NCBI GenBank assembly: GCA_913056175.1
Contig: CAJXLM010000016.1
Coordinates: 1 to 53,933, forward strand
From: an uncultured Opitutia bacterium
GTDB lineage: Bacteria > Verrucomicrobiota > Verrucomicrobiia > Opitutales > Puniceicoccaceae
Direction of reading: 5' to 3'
DNA: 53,933 nucleotides
How positions within the stretch are numbered: position 1 is the first letter of the stretch; each line of letters begins with the position of its first letter. The translations under genes and the position numbers were made by a program. Of this stretch, positions 1 through 8,781 are shown piece by piece. The notes below the pieces were generated by a model. That model made no database searches and had not been told where the DNA came from. It saw only the letters and a list, made by a program, of their open reading frames with translations.

Positions 1-247
1 GGTACCGGGCCACCAGCTCCTCCGCCCCCACATCCCCCCGCTCCCGCGGATCGGCCACCACCACCAGCTGGATCCCCCTGGGCAACACCACGCACTCCAG
101 CACATCCACCCCCGAAAACTCCGTCGCCCGCACCGCCAGCCGCATCAAAAACTCCCGCTCCTCCGCCCCCAAACGAAACTCCCCGACCAACTCCCCCCGC
201 AAATAGTAGTACCCCTCTCCCCTCAACTTGTAGCGCCGCCGTCGCAT
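1..247 (-). CDS. Y1/REP-associated transposase-like protein, N-terminal part (runs off window)
   Basis: The minus strand from the ATG at 247 is open to the window edge (82 codons). It reads as the N-terminus of the IS200-like Y1 transposase family (RAYT type): a basic start MRRRRYKLRG, then YYYLRGELVGEF and FLMRLAVRATEFSGVDVLECVVLP. In this family the next residues normally form the HUH metal-binding motif (such as NHFHL). Here they read RGIQLVVV, so both histidines are gone. The protein is therefore probably catalytically dead or repurposed, unless it belongs to a divergent subfamily. The C-terminal tyrosine lies outside the window. Family assignment is from the overall pattern and is moderate; loss of HUH is read directly. 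Confidence 0.55.
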   Translation of the reverse strand, partial: MRRRRYKLRGEGYYYLRGELVGEFRLGAEEREFLMRLAVRATEFSGVDVLECVVLPRGIQLVVVADPRERGDVGAEELVARY

Positions 248-1067
248 GACACCACTCGAACACCACCCACCCTCAATGTCAAGTGTGTGTAAAGCCTGTC
301 ATTATATTCCGGCTGGCGGGTTTGGAAAAGGGTGCTGGGGGGATTTTCGGGGGAGTGGGGGCAAGGCTGTGGAGGGGATTGGGTGGGGAGTGCTCTGCTT
401 CTTTTGGGGGTGCGAAGGATGGCGGTGCTGCGGTGAGGACGGGGTGGGGTGCAGGTTCTTGGGCTTTCAGGCGGTGGGGACTTTGGCTTGGGGCGTGGGC
501 TCGGGATTTTCGGGGCGGTGGTGAGGGCTTGGGGCAGTGGTGGGGGCGCGTGCGGTGGTGTGAGCTCGGGGTCGGAGGTGGGGCTGTGGTTCGGGGTCAG
601 AGCTTTGGTTGGGGGTTGGGATGGGGGTGGCGGCTTGGGGTGTTTTTAGTCATGGAGTGTTCGTGTCGACCCTTCCGGGAATCGGGGTCCGGCCGGGTCG
701 ATGCTTGCCGGGAAAGCCGCGTGGAATCGATGCCTTTGGGGTAAGGTGGGACGGGTTGCCCGGGTGCCGGGGCGAGGCGATATCCGGGCTGGCGTGGATG
801 CGGGAGCGGCGGGGAGTTCCTTCGTGGGGGGTGGGTTGGGGCACGGTTCGGCGGAAGCCCTAGGGAAGAGCGAGGCAAGGTGCTTGCCACTGCCAAGCAC
901 GGGTAGGTCGGGGGAGGGTTCGGGGGAGGGCGGGTACGGGTACCCTTGGCTTTCCGGCGGTGGTGTCGGCGGTGAAAAAGCCGGGCTACTATTCCTTCCG
1001 GATTCGATTCGAGGGCCACGAATCTTTCCGGGGGATTCAGGTTGGGCCGCGGAGAAGGGGGAGGGGC
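248..1067. other. Gene-free, strongly G-rich intergenic stretch
   Basis: I see no credible gene. From about 310 to 640 the plus strand is dominated by G-runs (for example three runs of 5-6 G between 335 and 365) with few C, so G-quadruplex formation is possible. Open frames across it give low-complexity Gly/Trp or Pro/Arg translations and are chance products. A small palindrome (GGCAAG, 3-nt loop, CTTGCC) lies at 874-888, overlapping another (TGCTTG at 881 with CAAGCA at 894). Confidence 0.6.
301..306 (-). promoter_or_regulatory. Possible -10 box for the transposase-like gene
   Basis: A perfect TATAAT lies on the minus strand, about 54 nt upstream of the ATG at 247. No good -35 hexamer sits 16-18 nt upstream of it (the position reads TTTTCC). 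It is notable mainly because AT-rich hexamers are rare in this GC-rich DNA. Confidence 0.25.
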
Positions 1068-1144
1068 TGGCACGCGGCGAGGGAGTCGAACCCCCAACCT
1101 CCTGATCCGTAGTCAGGTGCTCTATCCAATTGAGCTAGCCGCGC
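1068..1144 (-). tRNA. tRNA-Arg (anticodon ACG), CCA encoded
   Basis: Read on the minus strand, the sequence folds as a class I tRNA. The acceptor strand GCGCGGC pairs with GCCGCGT (one G-U). There is a D arm with GCTC/GAGC, an anticodon stem CCTGA/TCAGG with loop CTACGGA (anticodon ACG), and a T arm with TTCGACT loop. Discriminator G is followed by an encoded CCA. It decodes CGN arginine codons after A34 is modified to inosine. Confidence 0.95.
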
Positions 1145-1200
1145 CCGGGGAAGAGACGAGCAGAGCAAGTTCCGGGGGGCGGGTCAACCCTGGAGGCGTC

Positions 1201-1881
1201 CTATTGGACGGCGGAGAGGGCACCCCGGATTTGCTCGTCGGACACGCTGTCGCTGTCGGTGGAGAGGGCGAGTTCGTAGAGCTGGGCGGACTGGTAGTCG
1301 TCCTCGCCCTCGTAGAACTGGCCGGCGTGGTAGTAGACGAAGCGGAGCAGGTCGGGGGTGAAGCGTTCCGGGTGGTCGCGGGTCCAGGCGAGGAGGGTGC
1401 CAAAGTCCTCGCGGGCGATCTCGCTCCGCCCAAAGAGGGCGGGCAGTTGGTAGCTGTTCACGGCCCGCACCGAGCGCACGTGGGGATCGTCGGGGGCGGC
1501 GGCCACGGCTTCGTCGAGGAGATCGACGCCCTGGCGGAGCCATTTCATCTTGCGGAAGAGGACCGCATCGCGGGCGCGAAGGACATAGGTGTTGCCGAGG
1601 AAGGCGCGTACGCGGGCGTCGTTGGGGTGGGCCCGCTGGAGTTCCTCGAGGAGGTTCTGGGCGCGGCGGACGGCGTCCTCATCCCCGCCGACGCCTTCCT
1701 GATGCGCCTCCAGGGCCTCCCGGAAGCGGGCCTGGTCCTGCGGGTTCTCGCTCATCAGCCCGGGGCGGGGTCCGGGTTCCACGGGCTCGGTAGCGGACGC
1801 CGCCGGGAGGGCGAGCAGGCAGAGGAGGAGGGCCCCACCTGTCGCGAGGGTCCATCGGTAGCACTGCCGGGCCGTCGCCAT
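1201..1881 (-). CDS. Exported TPR-repeat protein of unknown function
   Basis: The product is 226 residues from the ATG at 1881. An N-terminal hydrophobic segment (LLLCLLALPAASA, about residues 15-31) looks like a Sec signal with cleavage after ASA. The rest is helical with TPR-like spacing: repeated A/L/Y patterns such as LLEELQRAHPNDARVRAFLGN and YYHAGQFYEGEDDYQSAQLYELAL. TPR domains mediate protein-protein contacts; nothing points to a specific partner. The frame is open further upstream, but that part crosses the tRNA-Tyr gene, so the start at the signal peptide is preferred. It sits alone between two tRNA genes. Confidence 0.7.
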   Translation of the reverse strand: MATARQCYRWTLATGGALLLCLLALPAASATEPVEPGPRPGLMSENPQDQARFREALEAHQEGVGGDEDAVRRAQNLLEELQRAHPNDARVRAFLGNTYVLRARDAVLFRKMKWLRQGVDLLDEAVAAAPDDPHVRSVRAVNSYQLPALFGRSEIAREDFGTLLAWTRDHPERFTPDLLRFVYYHAGQFYEGEDDYQSAQLYELALSTDSDSVSDEQIRGALSAVQ

Positions 1882-1984
1882 GGAGAGAGGATTGGGGCGG
1901 GGACCCCGGGCAGGCAAGTGCCGACCACATCCAGAAAATTCTTGGCAGGGCGGATGGGAGCGGGCATTGTCTGGGGTTCCGGAT

Positions 1985-2070
1985 GGTGGGGTATCCAAGC
2001 GGCCAACGGATGCTGACTGTAAATCAGCCGAGGTAACTCTTCGGGGGTTCGAATCCCTCCCCCACCACCA
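1985..2070 (+). tRNA. tRNA-Tyr (anticodon GTA), CCA encoded
   Basis: This is a class II tRNA with a long variable arm. Acceptor GGTGGGG pairs with CCCCACC, followed by A and encoded CCA. The anticodon stem GCTGA/TCAGC encloses loop CTGTAAA (anticodon GTA), and the T loop is TTCGAAT. It lies between the TPR gene and the 3' end of the efflux permease, with no other tRNA in tandem. Confidence 0.95.
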
Positions 2071-2253
2071 TTCGCCGGGGGCCGGCGTGCGGAGAGGGTG
2101 ACCGAAGAAAAACCGGCTCCGCGTGAACATAAAGTGCGTTCCGGTCCTCCTCGTGCCGCGGGAGTAGGTGTCGCCACGGAGGTGGTGCCGGCTATTCCCG
2201 CGACCCTCCGAAGGCTCGTCCATGGAAGGACCCAGTTGCACCTTGCGGGCACC

Positions 2254-5200
2254 TCAGCTGGCCGTGGCCGGGCGATCGGCCTTCCGTTCCCGTCTCCAAG
2301 TGGAAAAATCCTCGAAGAGCTTGTAGGCGAGAGGGACGAAGATCAGGGCGAGGGAGCTGGCGAGGAGCATTCCGCCGACGACGACCGTACCGATTTCTTG
2401 GCGGGAGGCGGCCCCGGCCCCGCTGGAGAGGACCAGCGGGAGCGATCCGATGATGAAGGTGAAGGCCGTCATGAGGATGGCGCGGAATCGTTGCCGGGCG
2501 GCGGACTGGGCCGCCTCGAACGAGCTCATTCCCTCCCGTCGGTTCTGGGCGGCGAACTCCACGATGAGGATGGCGTTCTTGGCGGCGAGGCCGATGAGGA
2601 CGAGCAGTCCGACCTGGAAGTAGATGTCGTTGGGGAAGCCGCGAAGGAGGGCGGCGAGGGCGGCCCCGAGCACGCCAAAGGGGACGGCCGTGATCACCGC
2701 GAGCGGCAGCGTCCACCGCTCGTACTGGGCGGCGAGGATGAGGATGACCATGAGGAGGGCGAGGAGGAAGGCGACGTTCCCGGAGCCCTCGGTGGCCTCC
2801 AGCTGGTAAGCTTCCCCCGTCCACTCGAGGACGGCATCCTCCCCGGCGAGCACCCCGGCGGCGACCTCCTCGGCGGCCTGCTTGGCTTGGCCGGTGGTGA
2901 AGCCCGGCGCGGCGTCGGCGAGGAACTTCGCGGAGGGGAAGACGTTGAAGCGGTTGATAAGGTCCGGACCGGCCACCCGCTCGAGCTCGACCAGGGAACT
3001 GAGGGCGACCATCTCGCCGCGACGCGAGCGGACGAAGACCTGGTTGATGTCCTCCGGCTGGCTGCGGAATTCCCCCTCCGCCTGGAGGTTCACCTGCCAG
3101 TTGCGCCCGGCGAGGGTGAAATCATTGACGAAAAGCGACCCGAAGGTACTCCGCATGGTCTCGAAGACCGCGTTGATGGGGACATCGGCGGCCCGGGCCT
3201 TCTCGCGATCGACCTCGGCGAGGTAGCGGGGCACGCCTGTATCGAGCGTGGTGCGGGCATTGGCCAGCTCCGGGCGGGCGTTGGCGGCGGCGGCCAGTTG
3301 TTGGGCGAGGGCCCCGATCTTATCGGTGGTGGCTTCTCCGCGGAACTGCAGGTAGCCCTGGACCCCGCCGGTGAGGGAGAGACCCTGGATGGGGGGGAGC
3401 CCGAAGGCGAAGATGTTGGCCTCGGGGATGGTCGCTCCCACCCCGAAGATCTGGCCGATGACCGCCGAGGCGCTCTGGCCCGGCCCGGTTCGCTCGCTCC
3501 ACGGGGTGAGGTTGGCAAAGCCGATGCCCGCGTTGGTGCGCTGGGAGCCGGCCACGATGTCGAAGCCGGCGAAGGTCGTGAACTGCTCCACCTCGGGGAT
3601 CCCCCCGACCCGGGCGGAGAGTTCATCGCGGACGCCGATGGTCCGCTGGAGCGAGGCGGTCGGGGGGAGCCGATAGACCACGAGGGCGGCCCCCTGGTCC
3701 TCCGGGGGCACCAGGCCCGGGGCGAGCCGGGAGAGGGAGTAGCCCGTACCGGCGATGACGCCGAGGAAGAGAATCACCCCGATGACCGGGTGCCGGAGGA
3801 CCAGCCCGACCAGCCAGGCGAAGGCGCGGGTCTGCCGGTCGAAGAGAGCGTTGAACCAGCGGAAGGGCGCGGCGACCGTGTGCGACTGCTTGTCGAGGAG
3901 GAGGGCGCACATCGCCGGGGTGAGGGTAAGGGCGACCACCCCGGAGACGACCACGGAGGTGGCGATGGTCACGGCGAACTGCCGGTAGAGTTCGCCGGTG
4001 AGTCCCCCGAGGAAGGCGACCGGGGCGAAGACCGCGACGAGCACGAGGGTGGAGGAAACCACGGCTCCGGCCACCTGTTGCATCGTGCGCACGGTGGCCT
4101 CGCGTGCCTTCAGCCCTTTCTCCTCGATCAGCCGGTCGACGTTCTCGAGGACGATGATGGCGTTGTCCACGACGATGCCGATGGCGAGGACCAGCCCGAA
4201 GAGAGTGAGCAGGTTGATGGAGAAATCGAGGGCGAGCATCCCGGCGAGGGTGCCGACGAGGGAGACCGGGATGGCCACCACCGGAATGAGGGTGGCCCGG
4301 AGGTGCTGCAGGAAGACAAAGGTGACCAGTACGACCAGGCCGACCGCGATGAGGAGGGTGATGACGACCTCGCGGATGGAGATCTCCACGAAGTCCGTCG
4401 TATCGTAGGGGATCGTGTAGTCCAGTCCCGGCGGGAACCGTTCCCGCAGGCTCGCGAGGGTGTCGGCGACCTCCCGGGCAGTCTCGAGGGCGTTCGCTCC
4501 CGGCTGCAGGTAGACCCCGATGGGCACGGCGGCCTGTCCGTTGTAGGTGGCGGCGACGTCGTAGCTCTGCGAGCCCAGCTCGGCCCGGGCGACGTCGCCG
4601 AGGCGGAGGACCCCGCCCTCGTTGTCGGAGCGGAGGATGATGTCTTCGAAGGCCGCGGCATCCGGCAGCTGGCCGCTGGTCGTCACGTTGTAGGTAAAGG
4701 CCTGGCCGGGCGGGGCCGGCTCCGCCCCGATCCGGCCGGCGGCGAACTGCGCGTTCTGCTCGCGGACGGCCGCGGCGACATCGCCGGGGGTGAGGTCGTA
4801 CTGGGCGAGCTTGTCCGGCCGGAGCCAGATGCGCATGGAATAGTCCTGCGCGCCGAAGAGAGTGGCATCGCCCACCCCCGGGATCCGCACCAGCTCGTCG
4901 ATCACGTTGAGCAGCCCGTAGTTGCTCATGAAGAGGGTGTCCCGGGTGCCTTCCGGCGAGTAGAGGACGGGGACGAGAAGGAGGTTGGTGGTGCGCGCCT
5001 CCACCCGGACCCCCTGGTCCCGGACCGGCTGGGGCAGGCGGGCGAGGGCCGCCTGCACCTGGTTGTTCACATTAATGGTCGCCTGGTCGGGGTCGGTGCC
5101 GAGGGCAAAGGACACGGTGATCTCGAGCGTGCCGGAGTCGGTGGAGGTCGACTCCATGTAGATCATGTCGTCCACCCCGTTGATTTCCTGCTCGAGGGGG

Positions 5201-5388
5201 GCGGCCACCGTGTCGGCGATGACCGTGGAGCTGGCTCCCGGGTAGGCGGCGCTGACCACCACCTGGGGCGGCACCACATTCGGGTACTGCTCCACCGGCA
5301 GGACCTGGAGGGAGGCACCCCCGGCGATGAGGATGAGGATGGAGAGGACCGACGCGAAGATCGGCCGGTCGATGAAGAAGCGCAGCAT
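2254..5388 (-). CDS. RND multidrug efflux permease (HAE1/AcrB family)
   Basis: This 1044-residue inner-membrane proton antiporter matches the usual AcrB/MexB length. It begins MLRFFIDRPIFASVL, as HAE1 pumps do, then has a porter domain (NVNNQVQAALARLPQPVRDQGV region) and twelve expected membrane helices. In TM4 the relay motif reads VVDNAIIVLEN: the first Asp (AcrB D407) is kept and the second (D408) is Asn, a variant common in many RND permeases. The TM10 Lys (AAKNAILIVEFA) and TM11 Arg (RFRAILMTAFTF) are present. It starts 3 nt after the adaptor stop, so the two form an operon. No outer-membrane TolC-type gene or local repressor accompanies them; substrates cannot be predicted. Confidence 0.95.
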   Translation of the reverse strand: MLRFFIDRPIFASVLSILILIAGGASLQVLPVEQYPNVVPPQVVVSAAYPGASSTVIADTVAAPLEQEINGVDDMIYMESTSTDSGTLEITVSFALGTDPDQATINVNNQVQAALARLPQPVRDQGVRVEARTTNLLLVPVLYSPEGTRDTLFMSNYGLLNVIDELVRIPGVGDATLFGAQDYSMRIWLRPDKLAQYDLTPGDVAAAVREQNAQFAAGRIGAEPAPPGQAFTYNVTTSGQLPDAAAFEDIILRSDNEGGVLRLGDVARAELGSQSYDVAATYNGQAAVPIGVYLQPGANALETAREVADTLASLRERFPPGLDYTIPYDTTDFVEISIREVVITLLIAVGLVVLVTFVFLQHLRATLIPVVAIPVSLVGTLAGMLALDFSINLLTLFGLVLAIGIVVDNAIIVLENVDRLIEEKGLKAREATVRTMQQVAGAVVSSTLVLVAVFAPVAFLGGLTGELYRQFAVTIATSVVVSGVVALTLTPAMCALLLDKQSHTVAAPFRWFNALFDRQTRAFAWLVGLVLRHPVIGVILFLGVIAGTGYSLSRLAPGLVPPEDQGAALVVYRLPPTASLQRTIGVRDELSARVGGIPEVEQFTTFAGFDIVAGSQRTNAGIGFANLTPWSERTGPGQSASAVIGQIFGVGATIPEANIFAFGLPPIQGLSLTGGVQGYLQFRGEATTDKIGALAQQLAAAANARPELANARTTLDTGVPRYLAEVDREKARAADVPINAVFETMRSTFGSLFVNDFTLAGRNWQVNLQAEGEFRSQPEDINQVFVRSRRGEMVALSSLVELERVAGPDLINRFNVFPSAKFLADAAPGFTTGQAKQAAEEVAAGVLAGEDAVLEWTGEAYQLEATEGSGNVAFLLALLMVILILAAQYERWTLPLAVITAVPFGVLGAALAALLRGFPNDIYFQVGLLVLIGLAAKNAILIVEFAAQNRREGMSSFEAAQSAARQRFRAILMTAFTFIIGSLPLVLSSGAGAASRQEIGTVVVGGMLLASSLALIFVPLAYKLFEDFSTWRRERKADRPATAS

Positions 5389-5391
5389 GGC

Positions 5392-6552
5392 TCAGGAACC
5401 GTTCCCGTTCGAGGCGGGCAAAACCTGCACGGGCATGCCGTCGCGCAGGGCGACCTGTCCGCTCACCACGACCTCGTCCCCCGGCGTGATCCCGGAGAGG
5501 AGGACCTGGCCCTGGGCGAGGGCCGGGCCCAGCTCGACCGGCCGGGCGGTGGCGGTGCCGTCGGCCACGACGAAGACCACCGGGTTGGGTCCGGCCTGGG
5601 AGATGGCCTCCTCCGGCACGAGGAAGACATCCTCGAGGGTCTGCACACGCAGGCGGATGCGGACGAACTGTCCCGGGAGGAGAACGCCGTCGGGGTTCGG
5701 GAAGGTCGCCCGGGCCACCACGTTGCCCGTGCGGGGGTCGATGCTGCTGTCGGTGAAGTCGATCACCCCGGTTCGCCCGTAGAGTTGCCCGTCGGGCAAG
5801 CGGAGGCGGACCTTTGGTTCCGGGGCGACCTCCTCCCCGGCGAGGGCCTCCCGGGCCTTTCGCTGCAGGACCACGTCCTTTTCGGGGAGGGAGAAGCGCA
5901 CGCGGATGGGATCGTCCTGGGTCACCGTAGTGAGCAAGTCGCCCCGCTCGATGAGGCTCCCTTCCGGGAAGGACTCGAGCCCGGTCATGCCGGAGAGGGG
6001 GGCCCTCACCTCCGTGTAGGCGAGGTCCAGCTCGGCCCGGGCCACGCTGGCCTCGGCCAACCCGATCCGGGCCTCGGCGAGCTCGCGGGCGGAGAGGGCG
6101 GCGTCGCGCTCGCTCTCGCTGACGACCTCCCGCTCGTGCAGCTCGGAGACCCGTTCCCAGTCGCGGCGGGCCTGGCGCAGCTCGGCGCGGGCGTTGGCGA
6201 GCTCGGCCTCCGCCCTTTGCAGCTCGATGGCGTAGCGGTCGGGATCGATACGAAAGAGAGGGGTTCCCTCCTCGACAAACTGCCCCTCATCGTAGAGCCG
6301 CTCGAGGAGGATGCCCCGCACGCGGGCGCGGACCTCGACCTCGCGGGACCCCCGGGCGCGGCCGGCGTATTCCTCGTAGACCTCGACCGGGCCCGGGGAG
6401 AAGGACTGCACGACAACCCCGGGAGGAGGCCTCCCCCCCCCGGCGGCGGCCGGTTCCCCGGAGCCTCCCCCGCAGGCGGCGAGGGCGAGAAGGAGGGCCG
6501 GGCCGAGGAGGAGGGAGAGGCGCGGCCGAGAGGATCGGTTCGTCAGGTCCAC
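5392..6552 (-). CDS. RND efflux periplasmic adaptor (membrane fusion lipoprotein)
   Basis: This is the adaptor that links the downstream permease to an outer-membrane channel, 386 residues if the GTG at 6552 is used. That start has a good ribosome site (GGGAGG about 6 nt upstream) and places a lipoprotein signal at the N-terminus, with lipobox LAAC near residue 25. The upstream in-frame ATG at 6699 would put 49 Pro/Arg-rich residues before the signal and is unlikely. Domain order: beta-barrel/lipoyl halves around a coiled-coil hairpin (RAEAELANARAELRQARRD... AEARIGLAEASVARAELDL), then the barrel region with DFTDSSIDPRTGNVVARA and LPGQFVRIRL, typical of AcrA/MexA. It ends 3 nt before the permease ATG. 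Confidence 0.93.
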   Translation of the reverse strand: MDLTNRSSRPRLSLLLGPALLLALAACGGGSGEPAAAGGGRPPPGVVVQSFSPGPVEVYEEYAGRARGSREVEVRARVRGILLERLYDEGQFVEEGTPLFRIDPDRYAIELQRAEAELANARAELRQARRDWERVSELHEREVVSESERDAALSARELAEARIGLAEASVARAELDLAYTEVRAPLSGMTGLESFPEGSLIERGDLLTTVTQDDPIRVRFSLPEKDVVLQRKAREALAGEEVAPEPKVRLRLPDGQLYGRTGVIDFTDSSIDPRTGNVVARATFPNPDGVLLPGQFVRIRLRVQTLEDVFLVPEEAISQAGPNPVVFVVADGTATARPVELGPALAQGQVLLSGITPGDEVVVSGQVALRDGMPVQVLPASNGNGS

Positions 6553-6734
6553 AGGCACCTCCCTCCCCGGGACAGGAGCGGCGAGGTGCCGCCGGAAGGC
6601 GGCGATCCGGGGCCGCGAGGCCGTGAGGGAGGGCAGGGACGGAGGGGGACGGAATCCATGATCACGGGCAGACCATAACAGGCCCCCGGCCACACGCAAT
6701 GGAGAGAACGGGATCGGTGGCGGGGGAGGCCGGG

Positions 6735-7067
6735 TCAGTAGACTCGCTGTCCCGGCTCGGTATCATCCTCCGGCGCGAGCAGAGCGACCCGGCCCTCGGG
6801 ATCGTCCGCCCCGAGGACCAGCACCTCCGAGCGGAACCCGGCGATCCGGCGGGGTGGGAGGTTGGCCACCACGATCACCTTGCGCCCGGCGAGTTCCTCC
6901 GGCCGGTAGCGCTCGGTGAGTTGGGCGCTCGACTGGCGAACGCCCAGCTCCGGGCCGAGATCGATGCGGAGCTGGTAGGCGGGCCGACGGGCCTCCGGAA
7001 AGGGGCGGGCCTCGAGGATGCGGCCGACCCGGAGGTCGACTTGCTGGAAGGCTTCGAAGGGGTCCAC
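6735..7067 (-). CDS. csaA: CsaA-type tRNA-binding protein
   Basis: This is a 110-residue OB-fold protein with the signature of the tRNA-binding domain (CsaA; C-terminal domains of MetRS and Trbp111): DLRVGRILEARPFPEARRPAY, then LGVRQSSAQLTERY and KVIVVANLPPRRIAGFRSEVLVLGA. The length equals that of stand-alone CsaA (about 110). CsaA is reported as a protein-secretion chaperone and tRNA binder. The start is GTG at 7067 with no clear ribosome site. It is divergent from tatA, another export gene, which may be coincidental, and is co-directional with the efflux operon 182 bp downstream. Confidence 0.9.
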   Translation of the reverse strand: MDPFEAFQQVDLRVGRILEARPFPEARRPAYQLRIDLGPELGVRQSSAQLTERYRPEELAGRKVIVVANLPPRRIAGFRSEVLVLGADDPEGRVALLAPEDDTEPGQRVY

Positions 7068-7136
7068 AGGCGGAGGAGAAACCGAGTGGGAGAGCGGGGC
7101 AACGGCGCGACGGCGTTTCTTTACACCGGGGAAAAA

Positions 7137-7541
7137 GTGTGGTTGGGTGCAAGCGTGCTAGGAATCTTCCAGAACATTGGGGCGATGGAGATCTTCCTGA
7201 TCCTGCTCATCGTCCTGCTCCTCTTCGGCGCGAAGCGCTTGCCGGAACTCTCCCGCAGCATTGGCAAGTCCTTCAAGGAATTCAAGAAGGCGACCAGCGA
7301 GGCGGAGGAGCAGTTCAAGAGCGCGCTCGACGAGCCGGAGAAGAAGCCCGGCGGCGCGGAGGGAGCGAAGCCCGAGGCCAACACGGAAGCAGCGCAACCG
7401 ACCTCTTCGACCGGGGCCGGCGAGAACGGAACGGCCTCGGAACCCCCGACGAACCCGGCCGGGAGCGGCGAGACCGCCGCCACCGCGGGGGCACCGGCGG
7501 AGACGGAGGAAGCATCCCGTAAGCCGTCCAGTTCCGCCTGA
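7137..7541 (+). CDS. tatA: Twin-arginine translocase subunit TatA/TatE
   Basis: TatA forms the pore-like component of the Tat export system. The core MEIFLILLIVLLLFGAKRLP is a single N-terminal helix, followed by the amphipathic helix (PELSRSIGKSFKEFKKA) typical of TatA, and an acidic, Ala/Pro/Thr-rich cytoplasmic tail. The start is uncertain. GTG at 7137 has GGGGA 5 nt upstream and gives 134 residues; GTG at 7155 and ATG at 7185 are alternatives, and all keep the membrane helix. TatC is not in the window. The 3' end abuts or overlaps the DUF418 gene. Confidence 0.9.
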   Translation: MWLGASVLGIFQNIGAMEIFLILLIVLLLFGAKRLPELSRSIGKSFKEFKKATSEAEEQFKSALDEPEKKPGGAEGAKPEANTEAAQPTSSTGAGENGTASEPPTNPAGSGETAATAGAPAETEEASRKPSSSA

Positions 7542-7542
7542 G

Positions 7543-8781
7543 GGGGGCTCCTGCTCACCGGGCGGCGGACACCGCGGCACCGGGGAGGCGGACCGCGAGG
7601 CCCTTCCCGATCGACTCCGCGGCCTTGCCCTGCTGGGGATTGTGGTGGTCAACGCCGCCTTCCTCGGAATCAGCGCCAACGGCTTTACCGCCGGATCGTT
7701 GGAGGGGCCGGCGAACCGGTGGACGGCCCTGCTCGTGGTCACTTTCGCGCAGGGCAAGTTCTACCTGCTCTTTTCTTTCCTTTTCGGGTACAGCGCGTCG
7801 TTTCTCCTGCGGGATCATCAGCGGTCGCACCGGCGGCGTTACCTCCGCCGGATGCTTGCGCTTCTTGGATTCGGCCTCGCGCACGCCGTCGGTTTTTTCG
7901 TCGGCGACATCCTCCTCACCTATGCGATCCTCGGGGCGCTGTTGCTTTCCCTCTCCCGCTGTTCCGATCGAGCCCTGCGGCGTTGGACGCGTGTGGCGAT
8001 CGCCGTTGCGGTGTTCCTTCTCCTCGGGCTCTCCTCTCTCGCGGCGATTTTCCCCGCGGAGAGTACGGGAGCTCTGCCCGGCCTGAACCGGGCCCTGGCC
8101 ACCGGATCCTTTGTCGAGGCATCGCTGGCGCGGCTGGAGGCACTGCCCACCGTCTGGGTCTCGATGTTCCTCCTGCAGGGTCCGATGGCCTTTGCCGCCT
8201 TCGTGGTCGGGTTGCGCGCCTCGCGCCGCCGGCTGCTCGCCGACCCCGGGAGCGACCTCGAAGGATGGCGCAGCAGGGCGCGCTGGGGTTGGCGGATCGG
8301 ACTGCCCCTCCAGGCGATCGCCGCCTGGATGCAGGTGGAGGCGATCGCCGCGGGTACCCCGTTCTCCGTCGGGGGCGCTGCCGGCCTGGCGCTGGGATTC
8401 TCCACGGCACCCATTCTGACCGCCGGATATGTCGGATCGATCGCCACCGCGCTTTCCCGCCGGCCGAACTTTCTTGCCTGGGTGACCCCGGCCGGCCGGA
8501 TGTCCCTAACCGTCTACATCGGGGAGTCGACGCTGTTGTCGCTGGTCTTCGCGGCCTATGGACTCGGCAGTTTCGGCCAGTGGAAAGCGTTGCCGGTGGT
8601 GGCCACGGGCATCGCGTCGTGGGGGCTGCTCCTCTTCCTCGCCGGTTGGTGGAGGAAGCACTTCGCCCGTGGTCCCCTCGAATGGGTGCTCGCCGTCCTC
8701 GCCGGCACTCGAGGATCGGTCGACGAGGCCGGGGGCAAGTCTTCCCTTCCCGGCGAATTCCCCGGGACCGGATCGGGGTAG
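7543..8781 (+). CDS. DUF418 (YeiB-like) integral membrane protein, start codon not identified
   Basis: About 410 residues with many hydrophobic helices. The DUF418 hallmarks are visible: an N-terminal RLRGLALLGIVVVN and a C-terminal GRMSLTVYIGESTLLSLVF ... YGLGSFGQW ... WWRKHFARGPLEWVLAVL. The biochemical role of the family is unknown. The frame has no ATG, GTG or TTG between the tatA stop and the conserved N-terminus. The nearest upstream ATG (7261) would make a 93-residue Arg/Pro-rich leader read out of frame through tatA, which is implausible. The left coordinate is the first in-frame codon after the tatA stop and is provisional. A non-standard start (CTG at about 7630) or a small indel is possible. 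Confidence 0.75.
   Translation, partial: GGSCSPGGGHRGTGEADREALPDRLRGLALLGIVVVNAAFLGISANGFTAGSLEGPANRWTALLVVTFAQGKFYLLFSFLFGYSASFLLRDHQRSHRRRYLRRMLALLGFGLAHAVGFFVGDILLTYAILGALLLSLSRCSDRALRRWTRVAIAVAVFLLLGLSSLAAIFPAESTGALPGLNRALATGSFVEASLARLEALPTVWVSMFLLQGPMAFAAFVVGLRASRRRLLADPGSDLEGWRSRARWGWRIGLPLQAIAAWMQVEAIAAGTPFSVGGAAGLALGFSTAPILTAGYVGSIATALSRRPNFLAWVTPAGRMSLTVYIGESTLLSLVFAAYGLGSFGQWKALPVVATGIASWGLLLFLAGWWRKHFARGPLEWVLAVLAGTRGSVDEAGGKSSLPGEFPGTGSG

Noticed and set aside
1042-2016. A 324-codon plus-strand frame
   Set aside because: It runs across tRNA-Arg and opposite the TPR gene and enters tRNA-Tyr; not a protein gene.
1068-2070. Prophage or integrative element at the tRNA genes
   Set aside because: No integrase, excisionase or repeated tRNA 3' end is visible near either tRNA.
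4130-4190. Loss of the second proton-relay Asp in the RND permease (VVDNA)
   Set aside because: The D-N form is widespread among functional RND families and the Lys and Arg of the relay are kept, so it is not evidence of inactivation.
2098-6678. A 1526-codon open frame on the plus strand
   Set aside because: It lies exactly opposite the efflux permease and adaptor, which have full family signatures. The translation is Gly/Asp/Glu/His-rich without domains; long antisense frames are expected in GC-rich coding DNA.
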